Shown here: positions 8,113 to 16,346 of the stretch, one piece after another
Position numbering within the stretch: the stretch's first letter is position 1
Layout of the letters: the number at the start of each line of letters is the position of its first letter
NCBI GenBank assembly: GCA_041686935.1
Contig: JAWLCW010000006.1
Coordinates: 195,190-259,189 of the forward strand
Length of the DNA: 64,000 bases
Source: Mariniphaga sp041686935
Lineage (GTDB): Bacteria > Bacteroidota > Bacteroidia > Bacteroidales > Prolixibacteraceae
Direction of reading: 5' to 3'
Notes under the pieces: generated by a model
Told to the model about the DNA's origin: nothing
Database searches by the model: none
The model's input: only the letters and a program-made list of their open reading frames with translations
Made by a program: the position numbers and the translations under genes

Positions 8113-9246
8113 ATGATTGATCTGGAAAAACTACTCATTTGTTTTCAGTCGGAAGGTGTTAACTTCATTACAGGAGTTCCAGATACCTTACTAAATGATT
8201 TTTGTTTATATGCAATCGACAAATGGCCGGGCGGTCAACATATTATTGCTGCAAACGAGGGTAATTCACTGGCATTAGCGGCTGGTTATCACTTAGCTAC
8301 AGGCAGCATACCATTAGTTTATATGCAAAATTCGGGTCTTGGACATGTTGTGAATCCATTACTTTCACTCGCACACAAAGATGTTTACGGTTTACCTATG
8401 GTGATGCTTATTGGATGGCGTGGTGATCCTAAAATGAAAGACCATGCCCAGCACATAAAGCATGGTGAAATAACACCAGCATTGCTCGATCTAATGAATG
8501 TCCCCTTTAAAATATTGGAACACGACACAGATGATACGTTAATTAAAGCGAAATGGGCAGTGAATACCGCGAAAAAAACAAGTAATGCGGTTGCATTATT
8601 GGTACGAAAAGGTATTTTGGCAAAATGTGAAAAGAATGGGTTTAAAGAACACGGAACAAAATTGATAAGTCGCGAAGAAGCCATTGAATGTGTGATAGAA
8701 AATGTTCCGGAGAATGCTATTTTTGTTGCATCAACTGGAAGGACATCTCGCGAACTTCATGCATTAAGAAATAGTAGTGGTCAAAGACATGCAAGTGATT
8801 TTTTAAATGTAGGGGCAATGGGACATACTTCTTCAATTGCATTGGGTTTGGCAATGGGATTAAGTAATAGATTTGTTGTATGTTTGGAAGGCGATTCTTC
8901 CGCAATTATGCATTTAGGTGCTTTAACAACAACAGGAGTGGTTAAACCCGATAATTTTTTACATGTACTTCTAAATAATGGTGTCCATGAATCCGTGGGT
9001 GGACAGCCATCCGCAGGATTTTCCGCTGATTTGACAGCAATAGCTGAAAAATCAGGATATAATACAGTTGGTGGCGCTGTTAAAACTGTTAAGGAAATTA
9101 AAAGTTCAATAAACTTTTTATTAGAAAAAAAAGGGCCATGTTTTCTAGAAATAATAATAAAAAAAGGAATAAGAAGTGATTTACCCGCGTTAAAATTTGA
9201 TTTGCTAAGCTCGAAAGAGGATTTTATGAAAAATTTGTCAGGTTAA
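8113..9246 (+). CDS. Phosphonopyruvate (or sulfopyruvate) decarboxylase, TPP-dependent
   Basis: The 377 residues carry both halves of the Ppd/ComDE-type decarboxylase. The pyrimidine-binding domain (1-170) has GVPDTLLNDFC, the catalytic-Glu motif AANEGNSLALAAGY and MQNSGLGHVVNPL. The TPP-binding domain (190-377) has EGDSSAIMHLGAL (about 258), then LNNGVHESVGGQPS (about 287), matching the GDG...NNG signature. Ppd converts phosphonopyruvate to phosphonoacetaldehyde, pulling the unfavourable PEP mutase reaction forward. Sulfopyruvate decarboxylase is the close alternative. No PEP mutase is visible in this window, so the substrate is open. Confidence 0.87.
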   Translation: MIDLEKLLICFQSEGVNFITGVPDTLLNDFCLYAIDKWPGGQHIIAANEGNSLALAAGYHLATGSIPLVYMQNSGLGHVVNPLLSLAHKDVYGLPMVMLIGWRGDPKMKDHAQHIKHGEITPALLDLMNVPFKILEHDTDDTLIKAKWAVNTAKKTSNAVALLVRKGILAKCEKNGFKEHGTKLISREEAIECVIENVPENAIFVASTGRTSRELHALRNSSGQRHASDFLNVGAMGHTSSIALGLAMGLSNRFVVCLEGDSSAIMHLGALTTTGVVKPDNFLHVLLNNGVHESVGGQPSAGFSADLTAIAEKSGYNTVGGAVKTVKEIKSSINFLLEKKGPCFLEIIIKKGIRSDLPALKFDLLSSKEDFMKNLSG

Positions 9247-9290
9247 ATTTTCTCTAAAAAAATAGGTAAAAAAATAAATGGATAATTATA

Positions 9291-10526
9291 ATGGATAAAC
9301 CAATTGCAGTTGTATTGGGCGGTACTTACCCTCATAAATCGTTGTTAAATAATTTAAAGTTTCGCGGCTATTATACTATTCTGATTGATTACCATGTTTT
9401 TCCTCCGGCAAAAGTCGATGCAGATGAGCATATACAGGAAAGTACCCTTGATAAAGAAAAAGTTCTGGAGATAGCCAAATACAGAAAAGCCAGTCTTGTG
9501 ATTGCAACATGTATAGATCATGCCAATGTTACTGCCTGTTATGTTGCTGAAAAATTAAATTTACCTGCGCCCTACAGCTATGAGGTTGCGTTGTCAGTAA
9601 CTAATAAAGGATTAATGAAGGAATTGATGATTTCCAACGGAATTCCAACTTCAAAATATACTACAGTAACCAATAACAGTAATTATAATATAGATGGCTT
9701 AAGATTTCCGGTTATAGTTAAGCCAACTGACAGCAATAGTTCAAAAGGGGTAAGAAAAGCATCCGGGTTGGCTGAATTGGAACGTTATATAAAAGATGCT
9801 TTAGAAATCAGCAGGAATGGAATTGCCATAATAGAAGAATTTATCGAAGGCAAAGAAATTGGAGTGGATTGTTATATACAGGATAAAAAGGTGAGTATTA
9901 TGGCGACCAGAGAAAAAAGAAAATTAGCTATAAATGCAAAAAATTCTGTTCAGCAAATCCAAAACTCATTTTGGCCGGCAGACCTTACTGATGACAATTT
10001 GAATAAACTAAAGACCATCGGTGAAAAAATTGCAGAGGCCTTTAATTTAAATAATACACCGTTATTGATACAGGCAATAGTTGAAAATGACAATATTCAT
10101 GTTATTGAACTTGCTCCTCGTATTGGTGGCGGAGAAAATTACAGTATCATTAAACACTATTCAGGATTTGATATTATTGATTCTGCTGTAAACTCATTTT
10201 TAGGTTTACCTGTCAATTTGGACTATAGGCGCAACAGCTTTTATTATTCAGATGTTTTTTTATATACAAAACCAAATATTTTTGGGCATGTTAAAGGTTA
10301 TGAAGAACTTTTGGAAGATAAAACAATTGAGTATTTTCATTTATTTAAAGTTCCGGGCAATGAAATTGGAGATGAAATGTCAAGTAATAACAGAATAGGT
10401 TCCTTTGTTGTCAAATCTAAAACAAAAGAAGAGCTAATTGAAAAAATAAATAAATCAATAAAAAAGTTTGAGGTTTATGATATGAATGGAAATCCTGTGA
10501 TGAGAAAGGAAATTTATTCAAACTAA
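9291..10526 (+). CDS. ATP-grasp carboxylate-amine ligase, copy 1
   Basis: The 411 residues form an ATP-grasp ligase of the carbamoyl-phosphate-synthase-like/PurK-like type. The N-terminal pre-grasp fold starts VVLGGTYPHKSLL. The ATP-binding core has VIVKPTDSNSSKGV (about residue 142) and a IIEEFIEGKEIGVD hinge. Mg-binding residues lie in VIELAPRIGGGENY (about 274). The C-terminal domain ends in MNGNPVMRKEI. Such enzymes activate a carboxylate as acyl phosphate and join it to an amine. It is the close paralogue of the next gene and of the fossil at 4801. Together with Ppd and the dicarboxylate enzymes, it implies amide formation with the pathway acid. Confidence 0.85.
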   Translation: MDKPIAVVLGGTYPHKSLLNNLKFRGYYTILIDYHVFPPAKVDADEHIQESTLDKEKVLEIAKYRKASLVIATCIDHANVTACYVAEKLNLPAPYSYEVALSVTNKGLMKELMISNGIPTSKYTTVTNNSNYNIDGLRFPVIVKPTDSNSSKGVRKASGLAELERYIKDALEISRNGIAIIEEFIEGKEIGVDCYIQDKKVSIMATREKRKLAINAKNSVQQIQNSFWPADLTDDNLNKLKTIGEKIAEAFNLNNTPLLIQAIVENDNIHVIELAPRIGGGENYSIIKHYSGFDIIDSAVNSFLGLPVNLDYRRNSFYYSDVFLYTKPNIFGHVKGYEELLEDKTIEYFHLFKVPGNEIGDEMSSNNRIGSFVVKSKTKEELIEKINKSIKKFEVYDMNGNPVMRKEIYSN

Positions 10527-10540
10527 ACAGTTGTTTAGTT
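10521..10540. repeat. Short palindrome over ATP-grasp copy 1 stop codon
   Basis: AACTAAACA (10521-10529) and TGTTTAGTT (10532-10540) form a perfect 9-bp stem with a 2-base spacer that includes the TAA stop at 10524-10526. AT-rich and without a clear U-tract, it is only a weak terminator or mRNA-end candidate. Confidence 0.3.
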
Positions 10541-10621
10541 AGTAATTAGCTTTTAAAAACATTTCTGCCCGGCAATTGTTACTATTTTTCAATAATCAAA
10601 AAGTTAAAATAATTATTTTTT

Positions 10622-11863
10622 ATGACAAATAATGTTCTTAATCCGGTTGCAATTGTTTTAGGAGGGACAAATCCACATAAAGCATTAATCGAAAACTTAA
10701 AAAGAAGGGGCTATTACACCATACTCGTTGATTATTATGAAAATCCTGTTGCAAAATATGTTGCTGACGAGCATATTAGGGAAAGCACACTGGATTTTGA
10801 TAAAATATTGCAAATATCTAAAGAAAAAGATGCAAAACTTGTTATTAGTGCCTGTATTGACCAGGCAAATGTTACAGCATGTTTTGTTGCCGATAAACTC
10901 GGTTTGCCCAGACCTTACTCGTTTGAGATTGCGCTAAAAGTCACAAATAAAGCATTAATGAAAACCATTATGCTTGAGAATGGAATATCTACTTCCAGAT
11001 TCGTAATTATTAATAATCTAAAAGAGTCTGATTCGATTACAATAAATTTTCCTGTTGTTGTAAAACCAGCAGATAGTACAGGTTCAAAAGGGGTAAGAAA
11101 GGCCAATAATAACGAGGAGTTGTTGAAATTTGCAAAAGCAGCTTTTGAAATAAGTCGAAATGGAAAAGTAATTATTGAAGAATTCAAAGATGGTTTTGAG
11201 GTTAGCGTTGACTGTTTTGTACAGGATAATAAAACGGAAATTCTAATGCTCCGTAAAAAATATAATTTTATAGATCATGGTAGTTCTGTAATAACTTCTT
11301 ATGCTTCCATTGCACCTGCCAATATATCTGAAAATGCTTTTGGAAAAATAAAAGAAATTGTAGGCCAGATTGTTAAAATCTTCAGTTTAGCAAATACTTC
11401 ATTAATTGTTCAGGTAATTGTTAATGGTGATGATGTAAGTGTAATTGAATTTGCTCCCAGGGTTGGGGGTGGGCTAAGCTTTCAGACAGTTAAATTAAAT
11501 ACAGGCTTTGATATTCTTGATGCAACAATAAATTCCTATCTCGGAATAAAAACAGAGATAAAATATTCAAAACCGAAATCAGTTTATTCAGCTAATAATA
11601 TATACGCTTTACCATCAGTATTTGGTTGGATTTCGGGTTATGAGAAACTTATTGAGGAAGGAATTATAGACAAATTCTATCTCTATAAAACCAAAGGAAT
11701 GGAAATTGGAAATGATCTAGCCAGCAAAGATCGCGTAGGTTCTTTTATTACTGAAGCTTTAAATGAACAAGATACAGTAAAAAAAGTTCGGCTGGCATTT
11801 GATAATCTGAATGTTTTCGATATAAATGGGAATCTGATTATGAGAAAGGATATCCATATTTAG
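10622..11863 (+). CDS. ATP-grasp carboxylate-amine ligase, copy 2
   Basis: The 413 residues are paralogous over their whole length to the preceding gene. Motifs are IVLGGTNPHKALIENLKRRG, then VVVKPADSTGSKGV (about residue 144), an IIEEFKDGFEVSVD hinge and VIEFAPRVGGGLSF (about 275), with DINGNLIMRKDI at the C-terminus. Conserved catalytic residues appear intact, so both copies are probably active, perhaps on different amine or acid partners. It is also the closest visible match to the fossil at 4801. It ends about 120 bases before the URO-D-like gene. Successive ligations, or a dipeptide-like product, are a reasonable inference. Confidence 0.85.
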   Translation: MTNNVLNPVAIVLGGTNPHKALIENLKRRGYYTILVDYYENPVAKYVADEHIRESTLDFDKILQISKEKDAKLVISACIDQANVTACFVADKLGLPRPYSFEIALKVTNKALMKTIMLENGISTSRFVIINNLKESDSITINFPVVVKPADSTGSKGVRKANNNEELLKFAKAAFEISRNGKVIIEEFKDGFEVSVDCFVQDNKTEILMLRKKYNFIDHGSSVITSYASIAPANISENAFGKIKEIVGQIVKIFSLANTSLIVQVIVNGDDVSVIEFAPRVGGGLSFQTVKLNTGFDILDATINSYLGIKTEIKYSKPKSVYSANNIYALPSVFGWISGYEKLIEEGIIDKFYLYKTKGMEIGNDLASKDRVGSFITEALNEQDTVKKVRLAFDNLNVFDINGNLIMRKDIHI

Positions 11864-11981
11864 AAAGTAAAAAAATGGAATATTATTTTTTTCAATGACA
11901 TTGAAATAATTTGTAAAAAATCAATTTCTTGAGTGTTAAATATAACTTCATTTTAACAGTTTGTCTAATCATTCAGAACAT

Positions 11982-12944
11982 ATGTTAAACAAGAGAGACC
12001 GTATTTTGAATTTAATATATGAAACAAAAAAACAATGTTACATCCCCGGGGCATTTTTTATGCATTTTGGAGAGGATCATTTTTTTGGAGAATCAGCTAT
12101 CAACAAACATTTAAATTTTTTTCATAATGCTGATCTGGATTTTTTAAAAATTCAATATGAACAAAGATTTCCGCTTTTACATGAAATTCAGAAACCGGCT
12201 GATTGGTATAAAGTGCCCTTTTTCAAAAAAGATTTTTATGCGGAACAGTTACATGTTATAAATGAAATTGTAAAAAGAGGGAAAAAAGAAGCTTTAGTGA
12301 TTGCGACTGTTTATTCGCCTCTCACCTTCGCCGGTCACTTTACTGGCAAAAAAAGACATGTTAATCATGTACATATTAATCATTTGAACGAAGATCCCGA
12401 GCTAGTTAAAAAGGGGTTGGAAATTATTACCGAAAGTATTTTGTTGTACGTAAAAGAATGTGTTAAACTTGGTGTGGATGGATTCTTTCAGGTTACAGAA
12501 GGTGGAGAATCGAAAAGGTTTACTAAAGATAACATTTTTAAAGATTATATAAAACCATTTGATTTAATAATTGGAAAAGAAATAAAATCTATTAGCCAAT
12601 GTAATATTTTACACATACACCCCGGTGAAGGAAGATATAAAAACTATTCTGAATTTATTAATTATCCATGTCAAATAATTAATTGTGAACTGGAAATGGA
12701 AGATGGACCGATTAGTACAAAAGAGTTATATAATATTTTTAAAAAACCAATAATGGGCGGACTTTCCAGGAATGGAGTTATTGTTAATGGAAATAAAAAT
12801 GAAATCATAAGTATTGTTAACAAAGCTATTTCAGAAGCTCCCGAAAAATTTATTTTAGGAGCAAATTGCACTATTCCGGAAGAAACAAACTGGTCTAATG
12901 TGAAAGTTGCAATGGATACAGCGCATAATTATTTCAATAAATAA
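11982..12944 (+). CDS. Uroporphyrinogen decarboxylase (URO-D) family protein
   Basis: The 320 residues show the URO-D superfamily TIM-barrel pattern, which covers heme-pathway decarboxylases and MtaA/CmuA-type corrinoid methyltransferases: an N-terminal KRDRILNLIYETK helix, PGAFFMHFGEDH, then YSPLTFAGHFTGKK, LGVDGFFQVTEGGE, ILHIHPGEG and a C-terminal FILGANCTIP. The ATG at 11982 is preferred over a TTG at 11961. Its context is a specialised-metabolite cassette, not a heme operon, so ordinary uroporphyrinogen decarboxylation is unlikely. A decarboxylation or methyl transfer in the local pathway is more plausible. No Cys/His cluster for corrinoid methyltransferase zinc is obvious apart from HIHPGEG and GANC. 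Confidence 0.72.
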   Translation: MLNKRDRILNLIYETKKQCYIPGAFFMHFGEDHFFGESAINKHLNFFHNADLDFLKIQYEQRFPLLHEIQKPADWYKVPFFKKDFYAEQLHVINEIVKRGKKEALVIATVYSPLTFAGHFTGKKRHVNHVHINHLNEDPELVKKGLEIITESILLYVKECVKLGVDGFFQVTEGGESKRFTKDNIFKDYIKPFDLIIGKEIKSISQCNILHIHPGEGRYKNYSEFINYPCQIINCELEMEDGPISTKELYNIFKKPIMGGLSRNGVIVNGNKNEIISIVNKAISEAPEKFILGANCTIPEETNWSNVKVAMDTAHNYFNK

Positions 12945-12983
12945 TAAAAATATCATTTCGGTATTTTAAGTCAAAATCAATTT

Positions 12984-13499
12984 ATGATAAAGATAAATAC
13001 ACCAATTACTAATGATGTTATTAGCCAACTTTCCGTTGGTGATATGATAACTTTATCAGGCATTATTTATGCGGGAAGGGATGCTGTTTTACCCAAAATT
13101 GCAGCATTAACTGAGTCGGAGAGATTGTCGGAGTTTGATATAAACCTGGAAGGTGCAGTTATTTTTCATACTGCTGTGAGTGTGGCAGGGGTTGGCCCCA
13201 CTTCAAGCAATAAACACGATATTGAAACTACAATTCCTGTTCTTTCCAGGGCAGGCGTAAAATTGCATCTGGGAAAAGGCGCATTGAGCCCTGAAACCAT
13301 CGTGGCATTGAATAAATATAATTCGGTTTTTGCGGTAATTCCGCCGGTTACGGCTTTATTGAATGATAAAACTTTAAATCAAAAAGTTATTGCTTTCCCT
13401 GAATTGGGAATGGAAGCATTTCACCTCCTCGAAGTGATTGAATATCCTGCCATAATTGCGGCAGCTCACGGAAAAAGCATTTACGATGATAAACTATAA
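12984..13499 (+). CDS. Class I fumarase/tartrate dehydratase beta subunit
   Basis: The 171 residues match the fumarate hydratase C-terminal (TtdB-like) swivel domain: LSVGDMITLSGIIYAGRDAV, then GAVIFHTAVSVAGVGPTSSNKHD and a KGALSPETI loop. The family normally has an ARDAAH-type and a GPTTSxRM motif. Here YAGRDAVL and GPTSSNKHD depart from both, which hints at a substrate other than fumarate. It overlaps the alpha subunit by 14 bases and precedes it, reversing the usual alpha-beta gene order. It is noticeably more GC-rich than the genes at 1161-12944. It would form a heteromeric 4Fe-4S hydro-lyase with the next product. Confidence 0.85.
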   Translation: MIKINTPITNDVISQLSVGDMITLSGIIYAGRDAVLPKIAALTESERLSEFDINLEGAVIFHTAVSVAGVGPTSSNKHDIETTIPVLSRAGVKLHLGKGALSPETIVALNKYNSVFAVIPPVTALLNDKTLNQKVIAFPELGMEAFHLLEVIEYPAIIAAAHGKSIYDDKL

Positions 13500-14343
13500 T
13501 GAAATAATAGAGAAGGTAAAAATTACCCTGATTACGGCGGGTTCAACTTTTAGTGAGGACAAAAAAGAAGTGTTCCGTTTGGCCATTGATCGTGAAACTG
13601 TTCCGGGTGCAAAATGGGTGTTGGAAACGACGCTTAAAAATGCCCTGGTTGCTGAACAAAACCGCAGTCCGTTGTGTGACGACTCGGGTATTCCTCATCT
13701 TTTTCTAGAGGTTGGCCCAAATAAAAATGTAACCGGAAATCTTATTAATGCAATTTATCAGGGTATTATAGAAGGATTAAGGGCTTTACCCGGAAGACCA
13801 ATGGCTATAAAAGGGAATGACCTTCAACGAATTGATCAATCCGGGGGATTAAATACAGACCCCGGAGCCTTACTGGCCGCACCGATTATAATGAAACCAA
13901 CGGATGAAGATGTGTTGAGGCTGCATATTTTAATGCATGGTGGCGGTCCCGAAATCAGAGGGAAAACATTTCGGGTGTTCCATCAACACAAGGTGTCAGT
14001 GGTTACCGATGAGATTATAGATTGGGCGGTTGAAGGCAGTTCAAAATTGGGATGTTCACCTGTAACCCTTGCTATTGGCATTGGCCGCTCCCATTTTGAG
14101 GCTACTTCACTTATGCTGGAAGCCATGGTTTTTGGAAACCATAACATTCAAAGCGATCTGGAAAAAGAAATCACCGACCGGTTAAACAAAAGCAATATTG
14201 GCCCGTTGGGATTGGGAGGGAAAACAACGGCATTGGGGACATTTATCCGAATAGGTCCGCAACGTGCCAGCGGCGTAAGAATTGTCAGCCTAAGGCCATG
14301 TTGCGGCATAGAACCGCGAAAAGCAAGTACAGAATTAATGTAG
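13486..14343 (+). CDS. Class I fumarase/tartrate dehydratase alpha subunit
   Basis: The 285 residues match TtdA/FumA N-terminal domains. Three cysteines in the expected context ligate the 4Fe-4S cluster: PLCDDSGIPHLF, KLGCSPVTLAIGIG and the C-terminal RPCCGIEPR. GALLAAPIIMKP and HGGGPEIRGKTF are further conserved blocks, and GPLGLGGKTTALG precedes the end. The start at 13486 (MINYNEIIEKVK) fits the family better than a longer frame from 13456. Together with the beta subunit it should hydrate or dehydrate a C4-type dicarboxylate. It closes the acid-pathway cassette; the next gene begins 112 bases later. Confidence 0.88.
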   Translation: MINYNEIIEKVKITLITAGSTFSEDKKEVFRLAIDRETVPGAKWVLETTLKNALVAEQNRSPLCDDSGIPHLFLEVGPNKNVTGNLINAIYQGIIEGLRALPGRPMAIKGNDLQRIDQSGGLNTDPGALLAAPIIMKPTDEDVLRLHILMHGGGPEIRGKTFRVFHQHKVSVVTDEIIDWAVEGSSKLGCSPVTLAIGIGRSHFEATSLMLEAMVFGNHNIQSDLEKEITDRLNKSNIGPLGLGGKTTALGTFIRIGPQRASGVRIVSLRPCCGIEPRKASTELM

Positions 14344-14455
14344 TATTATTAGAAAAATCTGCCATTGGGTAGTCTTAAATTCTCCATTTAAATTTAAGAG
14401 TAATTTATTTCCAAAATTTTAGACAATTAAATAATAAATTAAAGTTGATCTTCTT

Positions 14456-15178
14456 ATGACAAACAATCAAATTATTATCAAGCCTTTGGTTATCGTCCGT
14501 ATGCTGGCAATAGTGGCAATTATTCTGAGTGTAATTAGTTTTAGCACAAGATTTATTGTGTATTTTACCGGGTATAATAATCTTAAAGGATTTATACCTC
14601 TCTTTTATGTGGGAAATGAAAGAAATATTCCAACAGCATTTTCTGTGTTATTATTACAAATTGCTGCCATTCTTCTATTGGTCATCACAATGTTGAAGTG
14701 GAAAAAACCCAATTCTTTATACTTATCATGGGCGTTTCTGTGTGTTGGTTTTTATTATCTTTCAATTGATGAGGGATGGCAAATACATGAACTGACACTT
14801 GGGCACAAACATACTGCCAACGGAATGCTATGGGGATATCAATTCAGTGGATTTTTATATCGTTACTGGATTATACCTTATATACTGGCACTGCCATTTC
14901 TTTTATTTATTTTCTGGAAATTGCTAATGAGTTTAGAGAAAAGAACAAGAAGATTATTTATACTTTCTGCCGTTATCTACCTTTCGGGTGTTATCGGAAT
15001 GGAGTCGATTGGCGGTTATATAAAATCAATTCATGGAATAGATAACTGGTGGTATTATTTGGAAGTGGCTGTTGAAGAGGGTCTGGAAATGGCGGGAATT
15101 ATTGTTTTTATATATGCTTTGTCAGATTATCTGAATAAAAACTATAAAGAAATCAATATAGTGATAAATAAGGTCTAA
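14456..15178 (+). CDS. Multi-pass membrane protein of unknown function
   Basis: The 240 residues contain about six hydrophobic segments, beginning near residues 12-35 (LAIVAIILSVISF) and including SVLLLQIAAILLLVITML, LALPFLLFIFWKLL, LFILSAVIYLSGVIGM and AGIIVFIYAL. Two acidic motifs in or near membrane segments stand out, LSIDEGWQIHE and VAVEEGLEMAG, and suggest a conserved polar pocket. I do not recognise a named family with confidence. It sits between the acid-pathway cassette and a GT2 gene, so an envelope role such as transport or modification of the precursor is possible but unproven. Confidence 0.65.
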   Translation: MTNNQIIIKPLVIVRMLAIVAIILSVISFSTRFIVYFTGYNNLKGFIPLFYVGNERNIPTAFSVLLLQIAAILLLVITMLKWKKPNSLYLSWAFLCVGFYYLSIDEGWQIHELTLGHKHTANGMLWGYQFSGFLYRYWIIPYILALPFLLFIFWKLLMSLEKRTRRLFILSAVIYLSGVIGMESIGGYIKSIHGIDNWWYYLEVAVEEGLEMAGIIVFIYALSDYLNKNYKEINIVINKV

Positions 15179-15207
15179 AATTTGGTACAAAAACAAAAAG
15201 CTATTAA

Positions 15208-16206
15208 GTGGAAAAGAAAAATAATCCCAAATATACCCCATTACCTGAACCCATTCCAATTACAGACCAGAAATGGCCGGAAGGAACATTGCCATTGGTG
15301 CATACCAGAACCATGACTTTTATGCACGAGGACTATATAGGTGAATGTATTGAAGGAATACTCATGCAACGAACAACATTCCCTGTGTTGGTACTTATAC
15401 ATGATGATGCATCAACGGATAGAACAGCAGATATTGTTAGAAAATACGAAAAAAAATACCCCAACTTAATTAAAGCATATTATCAAACAGAAAACAGTCA
15501 TTCCAAACCTGATAAGGACCATAGGAGAGTTGAGTTTTTTAGCTGGAGATTAGGTAAATACGAAGCTACATGTGAAGGCGATGATTACTGGACCGATCCC
15601 TATAAGCTTCAAAAACAGGTGAATTTTTTAGAGAGCAATCCAAAGTATTCAGCAGTATTTGGACAAATTGTGAAAAGGTTTGAAACAAAAAAAAACGAAA
15701 GAATTATCAGATTCAAAAAAAGGGACTATGGCATGTTTGATGTATTAAGCGGATTAATGCCCGGATTACAAAATATTTGTATAAGAAACGAAGTACGTAA
15801 ATTTTTCCCTGACATAACAAGTAATGGCGATATGAAGCTTTATTACGCATGCGCAAAATGGGGGCCGCTGGCTTATATTGATGAACCTTATTCAGTTTAC
15901 AGAATTACAGGGGAAGGTGAATCTACAGGTAGACCAGAAGATAAAGTAATGGAAATTGCTTTAGATCATCGTTATGAATTTCACAGGCAATTGGGATTTC
16001 CGAATAACAGGGCATTAATTATATCACAGGTAAAAACAATTTTACCACATTTATACAGAAATTTTTCAATCCGACAAATACTTAAAACAACTAAATTACT
16101 AAAAAAATATAAAGTAACCAACACCATATTTTATCCACTTTATATTTACTATGGTTTTAGTTTTATAATAAGTTCTCTTATTCAAAAGATTTCAGGGAAA
16201 AACTGA
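15208..16206 (+). CDS. Glycosyltransferase family 2 (GT-A)
   Basis: The 332 residues form a GT2 enzyme. The nucleotide-binding start is VHTRTMTFMHEDYI, with HDDASTDRTADIV and the acidic EGDDYWTDPYKL block that binds the metal and acceptor. A helical C-terminal tail follows, ending in a hydrophobic stretch (FYPLYIYYGFSFIIS) that could associate with the membrane. The only plausible start is GTG at 15208; no ATG precedes the GT-A fold. It lies between the membrane protein and the sugar-nucleotide cassette. Expected role is one glycosidic linkage of the repeat unit on the lipid carrier at the cytoplasmic face. Donor sugar unknown. Confidence 0.85.
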   Translation: MEKKNNPKYTPLPEPIPITDQKWPEGTLPLVHTRTMTFMHEDYIGECIEGILMQRTTFPVLVLIHDDASTDRTADIVRKYEKKYPNLIKAYYQTENSHSKPDKDHRRVEFFSWRLGKYEATCEGDDYWTDPYKLQKQVNFLESNPKYSAVFGQIVKRFETKKNERIIRFKKRDYGMFDVLSGLMPGLQNICIRNEVRKFFPDITSNGDMKLYYACAKWGPLAYIDEPYSVYRITGEGESTGRPEDKVMEIALDHRYEFHRQLGFPNNRALIISQVKTILPHLYRNFSIRQILKTTKLLKKYKVTNTIFYPLYIYYGFSFIISSLIQKISGKN

Positions 16207-16346
16207 TTATTAATTCCTTATAACTTTAAACCTTTTTGTAATTAAGTATTGCAACAAGTATCAATCCTGATAAAGTTTTTACTGAATAATTTGTTAAACA
16301 TTTCCAGGTGCGATAACTCAATTTACGCTTCTTCATTAAAACTAAA

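Noticed and set aside
13456..13485. Earlier start for the fumarase alpha subunit
   Set aside because: It would add ten residues inside the beta gene; the family start fits MINYNEII at 13486.
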